Below, in pieces: positions 52,148-59,964 of a stretch of 64,000 nucleotides of DNA. Within the stretch, counting starts at the first letter, position 1. Every line of letters starts with the position of its first letter. Source of the DNA: an uncultured Acidimicrobiales bacterium (GTDB lineage Bacteria > Actinomycetota > Acidimicrobiia > Acidimicrobiales > SZUA-35). Made by a program: the position numbers and the translations under genes. The DNA lies in NCBI GenBank assembly GCA_938021675.1, contig CALIFY010000022.1, positions 42,795 through 106,794 on the forward strand, written 5' to 3'. The notes below the pieces were generated by a model. It did not search any database. It worked only from the letters and a program-made list of their open reading frames with translations, and had not been told where the DNA came from.

Positions 52148-52723
52148 ATGCGCCCGCTGACCTATCTCGTCGCCGTGTCACAAGACGGCTTTATTGCAGG
52201 ACCCGATGGCCAGACCGATGAGTTCGAACAAGGCCCAGCGATCATCGAGCACATCGCTGAGCACTTTCCGGAAACGCTGCCGACCGCGGCTCGCCAGCAC
52301 CTCGGCATCGACGACAAACCCCGCCGGTTCGACACCGTCATAATGGGAGGTTCCACCTACCAGTTGGCCCTCGATCAGGGCGCCAAGAGCCCATACGGCC
52401 ACCTCGACCGTCAAGTGGTTTTCTCCCGCCACCTCACATCGGGGTTCGCCCGTGACGTCGAACTCCACTCTGACAACCCGATCGATGTCGTCCGGGAACT
52501 CAAGGCCGGCGATGGTCTCGGTGTGTGGCTTTGCGGTGGTGGCGTGATCGCCGGAGCGGTGCTCGATGAGATCGACGAGTTGGTCCTCAAACGCCAGCCC
52601 CTCGTCCTGGGATCTGGTCGCCCCCTGTTCGCAGGCCGCTACCACCCGCGACGGTTCGAACTCCACGACCGCCAACAGGTTGATGCCGTCACCGTCGAAC
52701 GTTACCGGAGGACCGCAGGCTGA
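52148..52723 (+). CDS. Dihydrofolate-reductase-fold protein (RibD C-terminal/YyaP-like)
   Basis: A 191-residue protein with a DHFR-like fold of the RibD C-terminal group, which contains many NADPH-dependent reductases of unknown substrate. The start MRPLTYLVAVSQDGFIAGPD, the mid-motif FDTVIMGGSTYQLAL and the cofactor segment LGVWLCGGGVIAGAVLDE are typical. A strong AGGAGG site lies 9 nt before ATG 52148. The longer frame from 51851 runs over the TetR gene and is not used. Under TetR control it is probably induced by a small molecule, perhaps an antifolate- or nitro-compound-like substance, but this is a guess. No deaminase domain is present, so it is not a riboflavin-pathway RibD. Confidence 0.8.
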   Translation: MRPLTYLVAVSQDGFIAGPDGQTDEFEQGPAIIEHIAEHFPETLPTAARQHLGIDDKPRRFDTVIMGGSTYQLALDQGAKSPYGHLDRQVVFSRHLTSGFARDVELHSDNPIDVVRELKAGDGLGVWLCGGGVIAGAVLDEIDELVLKRQPLVLGSGRPLFAGRYHPRRFELHDRQQVDAVTVERYRRTAG

Positions 52724-52826
52724 CGCGAGCATCAGCAAGTCCGGTGAGCCGCCCGCTGAAGACAAGCGCGGCGGAACGCAACTGACGAGCACGACGATAT
52801 GTGCGAGTCTCGAGTGGCATTGATGC

Positions 52827-52862
52827 GTGCGCATGCATATAGTTCACGAGGTGCATGCGCAC
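52827..52862. promoter_or_regulatory. Inverted repeat flanking a -10 box before the membrane protein gene
   Basis: GTGCGCATGCA (52827-52837) and TGCATGCGCAC (52852-52862) are exact inverted copies separated by 14 bp that contain TATAGT (52838-52843), a good -10 box. Transcripts from it would start within the second arm. A MarR-type gene is 0.7 kb downstream, so this is a candidate operator. Confidence 0.55.
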
Positions 52863-52912
52863 ACACCTCTACCGCCCGTTCAGTTACCGACGGCAACTAC
52901 GAAGGATTCGAC

Positions 52913-53392
52913 ATGATGCACGCCGAAGACACCAGCAAGGCGAACGCACGAACAACTGCAGAAAAGGTTGTCTTGTACGGGCTGATGCTGTGGCTGCTGT
53001 TGCAGGTTTCCCGAGCGATCGCCCTCACACTGATCGGCGACATCAACGACGGGGCGGAGTCTGCTGCCTGGCTCTTTCCGGCGTACCTCGACTTGTTCGC
53101 CGCGGTCTTTGCGCTGCCGCTCGTGTGGGCTGTGTGGAAACGTCCCGGATTCGTTACCTGGTCGTTTGTGGTCAGCTACTTGGTGATATCGATCGTCGAC
53201 CACGTCGGGAACTTCGTGACCACGGGCGAGGTCGGGGCTCCGTCAATCGTTGAGGAGGGTTCCAACCCATACCTCTTTCCGGGCATCATGACCATTGTCG
53301 ACACCATGTTCCTGCTGGCGTTGTTCGTTCCGAAGTACCGACAGCGTCTCTTCTTCGGGCTGCATGGCGAATCAGGCCTCGCCACCGCGTAG
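52913..53392 (+). CDS. Small membrane protein of unknown function
   Basis: A 159-residue protein with four predicted helices: KVVLYGLMLWLLLQVSRAIA near residue 17, AAWLFPAYLDLFAAVFALPL, FVTWSFVVSYLVISIVDHVG, and PGIMTIVDTMFLLALFV. Short polar N- and C-termini are cytosolic. I do not recognise the family; it resembles DoxX-like small membrane proteins only in size. The MarR gene follows within 130 bp and an inverted repeat lies before the promoter, so this may be the target the regulator controls. ATG 52913 has a GAAGGA site; the frame extends to 52799, through the operator, and is not used. Confidence 0.55.
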   Translation: MMHAEDTSKANARTTAEKVVLYGLMLWLLLQVSRAIALTLIGDINDGAESAAWLFPAYLDLFAAVFALPLVWAVWKRPGFVTWSFVVSYLVISIVDHVGNFVTTGEVGAPSIVEEGSNPYLFPGIMTIVDTMFLLALFVPKYRQRLFFGLHGESGLATA

Positions 53393-53519
53393 CGGCGCGG
53401 CATGGACACTGCTGTATCGGCTGTTGGTGTGTCGGCGTCGGCGCGCACACCCCCCATCGCCCACGAAACAGCCGCTCCAAGATGTGGCGGCTCGATCGAC
53501 TCTGGCATGCTGGAGTCAT

Positions 53520-53960
53520 ATGGACGACTTCTTCACCAGTGCTGAGGCCGCAGCCTGGGGCGGTTTTTTGTCAACGCATGGGCAGCTGTCAAAACGTATC
53601 GAGGAGAACCTGCGTCGCACTTCAGGGCTCAGCCACGCCGAATACGAGGTACTTCTGCGACTCTTTCTCCAGCAGGACGGTCGCCTTCGCATTCAAGAAC
53701 TCGCCGAGCACAGCGTGTTGACCCACAGCGGCACGAGCCGGCTGATTGACCGGCTCGAGGGGGCAGGTCTTGTGGCACGGGCAGGAGCCGAAGAAGACCG
53801 ACGGGGGGCCTACGCGGTCCTCACCGAAGCCGGCCGCGATCACTTCATTCATACAGCACGACATCACACCGCGCTCGTGCGCGAGATCTTTCTCAACCAC
53901 TTCTCGCCCGAGGAGCTTGAGCTGCTGGGCTCCTGCTGGGCTCGACTTGAAGACAACTAG
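53520..53960 (+). CDS. MarR family transcriptional regulator
   Basis: A 146-residue MarR-type winged-helix regulator. The N-terminal helix DDFFTSAEAAAWGGFLSTHG leads to GLSHAEYEVLLRLFLQQDGR; the DNA-binding part is RIQELAEHSVLTHSGTSRLI and the wing is ARAGAEEDRRGAYAVLTEAG. A GGAG site precedes ATG 53520, which is the natural start although the frame is open back to 53295. It may bind the inverted repeat around 52827-52862 upstream of the membrane protein gene. A ligand such as a phenolic compound is typical of the family but cannot be read from the sequence. Confidence 0.85.
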   Translation: MDDFFTSAEAAAWGGFLSTHGQLSKRIEENLRRTSGLSHAEYEVLLRLFLQQDGRLRIQELAEHSVLTHSGTSRLIDRLEGAGLVARAGAEEDRRGAYAVLTEAGRDHFIHTARHHTALVREIFLNHFSPEELELLGSCWARLEDN

Positions 53961-54027
53961 CGATCACCGTCAGACAGCGGGGTCGTGGTTGAGATGACAG
54001 GGCGCCAGTCTGGCATGCTGGCTATCG

Positions 54028-54957
54028 ATGCCTTCCGGACGCTTCGCTCCGAGCCCTACCGGTCGCCTCCACCTCGGGAATCTACGAACCGCCCTGGTTG
54101 CTTGGTTGTTCGCCCGCAGTGACGGTGCGCCGTTCTACCTTCGATTCGAAGATCTCGATACCGCGTCGATTCGAGATGAGCACTACATCTCCCAAGCCGA
54201 CGATCTCCAGGCCATCGGTCTCGACTGGGACAAACCGACGCTCCGACAATCGGACCGGCTCGATGCCTACGAGACGGCGATAGAACAGCTACTGGCCGAG
54301 GATCTGCTCTACCCCTGTTATTGCTCACGCCGGGAGATTCGAGAAGCGGCCCAGGCCCCGAACAACCCCCACGCCGGGCGCCGCTACCCCGGCACGTGCC
54401 GGACTCTGTCGACCGTCGAACGATCGGCGAGGGCCACGGTGCGAGAGCCGGCATTCCGGGTTCGGGCCCACGGCGAGGTGCGACACTTCATCGACCGGGC
54501 GGCTGGGCCTCAGACCTTCGAACTTGACGACTTTGTCGTACGGCGAAACGATGGCACCCCGGCATACCATCTGGCGGTCGTTATCGACGATGCGGCGCAA
54601 GGCATCGAGCTGGTCGTCCGAGCCGATGACCTCCTGGAGTCGACGGCCCGGCACCTGTTCCTCTATGAGAAGCTTGACTTCACGACGCCAGAACACGCTC
54701 ACATTCCTCTGGTGCTGGCGCCCTCGGGGGATCGTCTGGCGAAACGCCATGGCGCGGTCGATCTCGACGACCAGGCGGCCCGAGGTAACCGACCGGCCGA
54801 CGTCCGATCGTTTCTGGCCTCGACCCTCGGCTTATGCGAGGAGGGACAGCCCGCTGAGCTGGCAGACCTCCTCGCCGCCTTTACGATGGCGGCGCTTCCA
54901 ACCGAGCCACTCGTACTTCCCGAGTCGATGCTCGGCGACGGAGGCGACACGCCATAA
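54028..54957 (+). CDS. gluQ: Glutamyl-Q tRNA(Asp) synthetase
   Basis: A 309-residue truncated paralogue of glutamyl-tRNA synthetase that lacks the anticodon-binding domain. GluQ-RS attaches glutamate to the queuosine base at position 34 of tRNA(Asp). Signatures: SPTGRLHLGN (HIGH-like), the zinc site CYCSRREI with RRYPGTC, and the KMSKS-like segment RLAKRHGA. Length (300-310) and the zinc motif favour GluQ-RS over discriminating GltX, which would be about 470-500. No queuosine-biosynthesis gene is in the window, so Q presence cannot be checked here. The start ATG 54028 is close to a CATGCT box (8 nt). Confidence 0.85.
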   Translation: MPSGRFAPSPTGRLHLGNLRTALVAWLFARSDGAPFYLRFEDLDTASIRDEHYISQADDLQAIGLDWDKPTLRQSDRLDAYETAIEQLLAEDLLYPCYCSRREIREAAQAPNNPHAGRRYPGTCRTLSTVERSARATVREPAFRVRAHGEVRHFIDRAAGPQTFELDDFVVRRNDGTPAYHLAVVIDDAAQGIELVVRADDLLESTARHLFLYEKLDFTTPEHAHIPLVLAPSGDRLAKRHGAVDLDDQAARGNRPADVRSFLASTLGLCEEGQPAELADLLAAFTMAALPTEPLVLPESMLGDGGDTP

Positions 54958-54993
54958 GTCCGAGACACACCATCGGGGCCTGTCTCGGGCCGG

Positions 54994-56256
54994 CTACCGG
55001 AGAAGCAGCTCCGACGCGGTGTAGATGGCCAAGCCGGCGAGCCCGCCGACGATAGTGCCGTTTATTCGGATGAACTGGAGGTCTCGACCGACCTGTAACT
55101 CGATTCGCTCTGCCGTCTCCTCAGCATCCCAGCGTTGGACGGTGGCGGCGATCAACTCCGCAACTTCGCCCCGGAACTGTTCTGCCACATAGCCGACAGC
55201 GTCAACGATCCATCGGTCGATCTTGGCTTGAAGGGTCGAATCGGCTGCCAGCTGGGCCCCACCTTCGGTCAACGCCTCCTCCAACCGGTGGCGAAGTTCG
55301 GAATCTGGATCTTCGGTGGCCTCTATCAAACCGGATTTGAGCCTCGACCACAGCCCCGCCGACCAGGCTCGTACTTCGGGGTGAGCCAGCACTTCAGCCT
55401 TGATCTCCTCCCCTCTTGCCACCAACTCCGGTGAGGTTCGCAGTTCCTGAGCCAATTTGATTGTTCGCCGCTCGACTTCGCGTCGCATTTCATGATCCCG
55501 GTCGCTTCGCATGTCGGACAGCACTTTTCGAACGGCGGCATAGATCTTGTCGAAGACCACGTCATCGACCGTCTCGGGCACCCACCACGGCGACTCCTGA
55601 GTGAGCCGGGACCGGAACGTGTCGGCGCTCTCGTCGAGGAAGGTATCGAGCGCTTCCATCACCGAATCGAGCACCACCTGGTGGTGGTCGCCTTCGATGG
55701 CCACATCGAGGGCCCGACCGACGACCGGCGCTACCTTGATCTCTCGGGCCCGGTCGATCACCACCGACTCGATGCCGGTCTGGATGACGTCGTCTTGGAG
55801 GACCTCCGTCACTCCCCGAACGACGGCCGCGCTCTGATCACCGAGGGTCTTGGCGTTACCCGGCGTGGCTAGCCACTCCCCGATCCGACTGGCCAACTCA
55901 GCGTTCTGAAGCCGTTCGGTCACCACCTGGCGGGTTAAGAAATTGTCCTGGACGAAGCCTCCAAGGCTTTCCCCGATCTGGTCTTTACGTTTCTTGACGA
56001 TGGCGGTGTGTGGGATCGGTACACCGAGCGGATGTCGAAACAACGCCGTCACCGCGAACCAGTCGGCCAACGCGCCGACCATGGCCGCTTCGGCAGTGGC
56101 TCGAACAAAGCCGAGCCACTCCCGGTCTGCCTCACCAGCCCGAGCGATCACAAACACGATGGCCGCCAGCAGGAATAGCCCGGTAGCTACCAATTTCATG
56201 CGTCGAAGGTCGCTCCGGCGTTCCTCGTCGCCGCTGAGGGTAAAATCCACTGCCAC
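54994..56256 (-). CDS. DUF445 family membrane protein
   Basis: A 420-residue protein of DUF445: two hydrophobic segments near the N-terminus (LVATGLFLLAAIVFVIA, then the conserved AAMVGALADWFAVTALFRHP), then a long helical, charged domain (about 100-385) and a last membrane segment TIVGGLAGLAIYTASELLL at the C-terminus. The DWFAVTALFR block with PLGVPIPHTAIV is the family hallmark. Function is unknown; homologues are integral membrane proteins of many bacteria. GTG 56256 is 6 nt from a minus-strand CATGCT box and is preferred; the frame extends to 56313. Confidence 0.85.
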   Translation of the reverse strand: MAVDFTLSGDEERRSDLRRMKLVATGLFLLAAIVFVIARAGEADREWLGFVRATAEAAMVGALADWFAVTALFRHPLGVPIPHTAIVKKRKDQIGESLGGFVQDNFLTRQVVTERLQNAELASRIGEWLATPGNAKTLGDQSAAVVRGVTEVLQDDVIQTGIESVVIDRAREIKVAPVVGRALDVAIEGDHHQVVLDSVMEALDTFLDESADTFRSRLTQESPWWVPETVDDVVFDKIYAAVRKVLSDMRSDRDHEMRREVERRTIKLAQELRTSPELVARGEEIKAEVLAHPEVRAWSAGLWSRLKSGLIEATEDPDSELRHRLEEALTEGGAQLAADSTLQAKIDRWIVDAVGYVAEQFRGEVAELIAATVQRWDAEETAERIELQVGRDLQFIRINGTIVGGLAGLAIYTASELLLR

Positions 56257-56325
56257 GCCACCAGCATGCCACTGCAACATTGCCGGCCCGACATGGCACG
56301 CAGGACCGCCCATAGACTGAGGTAC

Positions 56326-56862
56326 ATGAGCGAGGCATCTGGAACGACCGCGGAACCCAACCAGACCGCCACCGCCACCGATTCGACCCGCACCGAAGAA
56401 TGGGATCGGCTACGTTCGGCTCACCTGCGGGCGGTCGACGAACGTCCGCCATCGTCGGCTCAGGGGGTTCACCACATCGCGTTGCTTTCCCACGATGTGG
56501 AACGAACGATCGAGTTCTACCAGGACTTGCTCGAATTCCCGTTGACGGAGCTCTTCGAGAACCGTGACTATGACGGATCGACCCACTTCTTCTTCGACCT
56601 GGGGAACGGCAACGCGCTCGCTTTCTTCGACTTCCCCGGTCTGGACCTCGGACCCTACGCCGAGGTGCTCGGAGGACTCCACCACATCGCCATCTCGGTG
56701 ACCCTGGACAGGTGGCAACACCTGAAAGCCAAACTCGAGACAGCAGGGGTAGACATCTTCTTCCAAGACCAAACCTCGATCTACTTCATGGGACCCGACG
56801 GTGAACGCCTCGAACTGATCGCCGACGATCTCGGCCAGATGTACGGCAGCGAGGTGCTCTGA
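56326..56862 (+). CDS. VOC (glyoxalase-like) family protein
   Basis: A 178-residue vicinal-oxygen-chelate protein. After a 45-residue polar N-terminus the fold starts GVHHIALLSHDVERTIEFYQ, and metal ligands are likely in HHIAL, the second-module GLHHIAISVT and the glutamate in DGERLELIADD. VOC proteins include glyoxalase I, dioxygenases and drug-binding proteins; the sequence does not choose. ATG 56326 lies 7 nt after TAGACT (56313-56318), supporting a leaderless start over the upstream ATG at 56266. It diverges from DUF445 and is followed at once by the flippase-like gene. Confidence 0.78.
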   Translation: MSEASGTTAEPNQTATATDSTRTEEWDRLRSAHLRAVDERPPSSAQGVHHIALLSHDVERTIEFYQDLLEFPLTELFENRDYDGSTHFFFDLGNGNALAFFDFPGLDLGPYAEVLGGLHHIAISVTLDRWQHLKAKLETAGVDIFFQDQTSIYFMGPDGERLELIADDLGQMYGSEVL

Positions 56863-57920
56863 CCGACAGGGCCGAGCCCGGCCGTTCCACCGCAGTCGGG
56901 CCTGACACGTCGGATCAGGAGGCGAGTCTCCTCTCTGCTGGCGGTACGCCGTGGCGACGGCTGCTCCGCTCCGTTGGGGGCGTTGTCATCGTCGTGTCAG
57001 CGTTCCTGTGGGCGTTGCCGGCCATCGCCCCCTACGACGAGGTCTTGGCCCAATTTCGGCAACTGAACACTGGTTGGGCCGCGGCGTTGGCGGTAATCGG
57101 CGGAGCCAACCTGGTGGCACCATCGGCATCGCAGGTCGCGGCCCTCCCCGGTCTCAAGGTTCTGCATGCGGTTCGAACCGATTGGGCAACCTCGGCGGTG
57201 ACCAACGTCGTGCCCGGTGGTAGTGCCCTAGCTATCGGTCTGACGTGGTCGATGTATCGGTGGGCTGGGTTGGCCCCCGGCGCTATCGCTCGTTCGATCG
57301 TCGTGACCGGGATGTGGGATACCTTCGTCAAACTCGGCACCCCATTGATCGCCATAGCGTGGCTCGCCACCCAACGCCCGGTCGGTCCGAGCCTGGTCCA
57401 GGCCGCCGTCGTCGGAACTGTCTTGTTCGCCGTTGCAGCGATCCTGCTCGCCACCGTATTGTCGGGCCCACGAACGGCCTCGACGGTGGGGCGACTCATC
57501 GATCGGCTTCGGCTCGCTGGGACCGGCTGGAGCGATCGACTAGACGAACTGCGAAGCGAGACGGTGACGTTGCTTGCTGAACGTTGGCGGGCGCTTACGT
57601 TTTGGACGGTGGCCGGCCATGCCAACCTCTACCTGCTGCTCGTGATCTGTGTGCGAGCTGTCGGGGTCGAGCGGGACGTGCTCGGCTTTGCTCCGATCTT
57701 GGCTGCATTCGCCTTCGGACGGTTGGTGAGCGCGTTACCGATCACCCCCGGTGGCCTCGGGGTTGTCGAGCTCGGCCTAGTCAGCGCGCTGAGCGCGGTC
57801 GGCGGTGGGGCGGAGTCACCGCTCGTCGCCTCGGTGCTGCTGTTCCGGTTCCTCTCGTTTGCGGTGCCGATCCCACTCGGTGGCCTCGGGTTGCTGTGGT
57901 GGAACACCAAACGGGCGTGA
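56859..57920 (+). CDS. Lysylphosphatidylglycerol-synthase-TM/YbhN-like membrane protein, probable CTG start
   Basis: A membrane protein of eight or so helices of the LPG_synthase_TM (YbhN, UPF0104) family, related to flippase halves of MprF. Family segments are VTNVVPGGSALAIGLTWSM and ALPITPGGLGVVELGLVSAL. The only ATG/GTG start in frame is GTG 56994, which would lose the first helix region (RRLLRSVGGVVIVVSAFLWA). The frame is open upstream to CTG 56859, which overlaps the VOC stop as CTGA and gives a normal cytosolic N-terminus. I therefore annotate CTG as the start; this is an inference. No MprF aminoacyltransferase domain is attached. Confidence 0.65.
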   Translation: MTDRAEPGRSTAVGPDTSDQEASLLSAGGTPWRRLLRSVGGVVIVVSAFLWALPAIAPYDEVLAQFRQLNTGWAAALAVIGGANLVAPSASQVAALPGLKVLHAVRTDWATSAVTNVVPGGSALAIGLTWSMYRWAGLAPGAIARSIVVTGMWDTFVKLGTPLIAIAWLATQRPVGPSLVQAAVVGTVLFAVAAILLATVLSGPRTASTVGRLIDRLRLAGTGWSDRLDELRSETVTLLAERWRALTFWTVAGHANLYLLLVICVRAVGVERDVLGFAPILAAFAFGRLVSALPITPGGLGVVELGLVSALSAVGGGAESPLVASVLLFRFLSFAVPIPLGGLGLLWWNTKRA

Positions 57921-57936
57921 GGTGGCCGCCGGTCGC

Positions 57937-59202
57937 TCAGGTTTTGGTGAGCGCCATCATCACGTGGGCGAGCACGTTGGCCCCCGCCACCAAATCTTGG
58001 CGGTCGGTGTGTTCGGCAGGATTGTGACTGATCCCGTCGCGGCTCGGGGTGAAGATCATGGCTGTCGGACATACCCTGGCCAGCATCTGGGCATCGTGGC
58101 CGGCCCCAGACGGGAGCCGGAGTGTCGTTGAGCCGAGGGCTTTTGCTGTGTGTTCGACGAGGTCTACCACGGTCGGGTCAAAACTCACCGGCTCGAATCG
58201 GGCGAGGCTCCTGGTGGTGATCTCCACTCCCTCGGCCCTGGCCACCGCATCGAGTTCTGCCATCAACCGAGCCTCGGCGTCCTGGAGTATCTGATCGTCG
58301 GTGTTACGAAGGTCGACGGTGAGCGTCGCCCGAGCCGCTACCACGTTTACCAGGTTCGGATGTAGGTCTATCGCCCCCACGGTCGCTACTTGAGGGGGGC
58401 CAAGGTCTGCCGCCAGCTGGCGGGCAAAGGTGGCGATTCTGGCCGCCGCATACCCGGCATCGTGACGTAATCGCATGGGCGTGGTACCGGCGTGATTCGA
58501 TTGGCCGTCGATGGTGACCTCGGTCCATGAAATCCCTTGGACGCTCTCGACGACACCGATCTGGATCTCCTGTTCTTCCAACACCGGTCCTTGCTCGATG
58601 TGCAGCTCGACAAAGGCGTGGGGCACCAGGCCGGGGCACGGGGCAGATCCTCGATAGCCGATCCGGTCCAGTTCTTCACCGACGACCGCCCCATCGATTC
58701 CGGTGATCGCCTGAGCGTCTTCAAGCCCCATACCGCCGACGTAGACGAGCGACCCCATCATGTCCGGCGGGAACCGGGCCCCCTCTTCGTTCGAGAAGAA
58801 CGCCACCGCCAACGGCCGATCGGGGCGGATACCGGCCGTCGCCAACGATTCGATCACTTCGAGCCCGGCCAACACGCCCAAGTTTCCGTCGTAGCGGCCA
58901 CCGGTTCGCACGGTGTCGATGTGGCTTCCGGTCATGACCGGTGCCGAGCGTGCCGCCGTCTCGTCCATGCCATCCGGTCGCCAGAGGCCGACGGTGTTGC
59001 CGATCCCATCGATGGTGACGTCGAGGCCGAGGTCGGTCATCCAGGTCATGACGAGGTCGCGCCCCTCCTTGTCGGCATCGGTGAAGGCCAATCGAGAAGA
59101 GCCGGCGGTGTCGACGATGGCGCCTATCTCGGCCAGAGCGGCGAGGCGGTCGATGAGCCGATCGCCATCGATCCGAAACTCGGGGTGAGTCAGCTCAGTC
59201 AT
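57937..59202 (-). CDS. M20/M28-like amidohydrolase (N-carbamoyl-L-amino-acid hydrolase or allantoate amidohydrolase type)
   Basis: A 421-residue metal-dependent hydrolase of the hydantoinase/carbamoylase family (M20). Metal-binding landmarks: VMTGSHIDTVRTGGRYDGNLG near residue 88, AFFSNEEGARFPPDMMGS, and ELHIEQGPVLEEQEI, with GAGHDAQMLARV near the end. These residues bind the two zinc ions. Either N-carbamoyl amino acids or ureido compounds such as allantoate could be cut; allantoate would fit purine nitrogen recovery. ATG 59202 overlaps the DinB-like stop as ATGA, so the genes are coupled; the frame to 59406 is Arg-rich and rejected. Confidence 0.82.
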   Translation of the reverse strand: MTELTHPEFRIDGDRLIDRLAALAEIGAIVDTAGSSRLAFTDADKEGRDLVMTWMTDLGLDVTIDGIGNTVGLWRPDGMDETAARSAPVMTGSHIDTVRTGGRYDGNLGVLAGLEVIESLATAGIRPDRPLAVAFFSNEEGARFPPDMMGSLVYVGGMGLEDAQAITGIDGAVVGEELDRIGYRGSAPCPGLVPHAFVELHIEQGPVLEEQEIQIGVVESVQGISWTEVTIDGQSNHAGTTPMRLRHDAGYAAARIATFARQLAADLGPPQVATVGAIDLHPNLVNVVAARATLTVDLRNTDDQILQDAEARLMAELDAVARAEGVEITTRSLARFEPVSFDPTVVDLVEHTAKALGSTTLRLPSGAGHDAQMLARVCPTAMIFTPSRDGISHNPAEHTDRQDLVAGANVLAHVMMALTKT

Positions 59203-59837
59203 GGCCGGGGGCTGCCGTCGCTCGATGGTTCGTCTTCGGCGATGGGCGGTGTTCCCGATTCGTTGGCGTCGGCGTCGGCGTCGGCGATGGATTGGAAGCC
59301 CTGCTCGACGTCCCACAAATGGTGGGTTACATCGTGGAGGATGTACAGCGCGTACCCGGCGACGGTGAATTCGGTGCCATCGGATCGGGTGCCCGTCCGC
59401 TGCCACTGCTCGCCGCGAACCTTGTCGAGCAGGTCGGCCATCTTTCCCGCCGCCGATGCAAGGTCGTAGCTCACCCTATTTCTGTCGGACTGGGCGTAGC
59501 CATCATCGATGGCGGCTTGACCCTGATCCCAATCGTGGAAGGTCGGCGCCTTCTTCTTGAGCATCTGAATCAACCGCTTGGTCGATACGGCATAGACGTC
59601 GCGAGTGTGTGCTCCATATTCGACCGCAGACCACACGGGCGGCTGCCCCGGCGACACCGGGGGCCGGCGATCGACGATCTCGCCTCGGCTCAATGCGACC
59701 CGCCAACTTGCGGCGTTGGCTCGAACCAATGCGGGCGTATCGGTCGGGTCGGTCGAGGTGGCGTCGTATCCGCACTGCGGGCAGGGGCGGGTGAGCACCC
59801 AACTCCAGTTCTTCGTGTCGGGAGGAGGATGGTCCAT
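59199..59837 (-). CDS. DinB-like protein with N-terminal Cys pair
   Basis: A 212-residue protein with a DinB/maleylpyruvate-isomerase-like four-helix shape. The N-terminus has a zinc-like pair, TRPCPQCGYDAT. Histidines that could bind metal are in VWSAVEYGAHTRDVYAVS and LYILHDVTHHLWDVEQGF, spaced as in the DinB family where three His bind a metal. Such proteins are thiol-dependent enzymes or of unknown role. The last 25 residues (ANESGTPPIAEDEPSSDG) are disordered. It shares an ATGA overlap with the amidohydrolase gene, which suggests a linked role. Confidence 0.6.
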   Translation of the reverse strand: MDHPPPDTKNWSWVLTRPCPQCGYDATSTDPTDTPALVRANAASWRVALSRGEIVDRRPPVSPGQPPVWSAVEYGAHTRDVYAVSTKRLIQMLKKKAPTFHDWDQGQAAIDDGYAQSDRNRVSYDLASAAGKMADLLDKVRGEQWQRTGTRSDGTEFTVAGYALYILHDVTHHLWDVEQGFQSIADADADANESGTPPIAEDEPSSDGSPRP

Positions 59838-59964
59838 TGTCAGACCTTACTCGGTGCCACTTGGTGCCCTCGATGTCCTCGAAAAGTCTGATGTCCTTGA
59901 GGGTTTGATGTCTTGATGTTCTTGTCTGCCCGACAACCGTCGTTCGTTCGTAGGCTCACGTAGG

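Noticed and set aside
58537..59469. Plus-strand frame of 310 codons
   Set aside because: Antisense shadow of the amidohydrolase and DinB-like genes.
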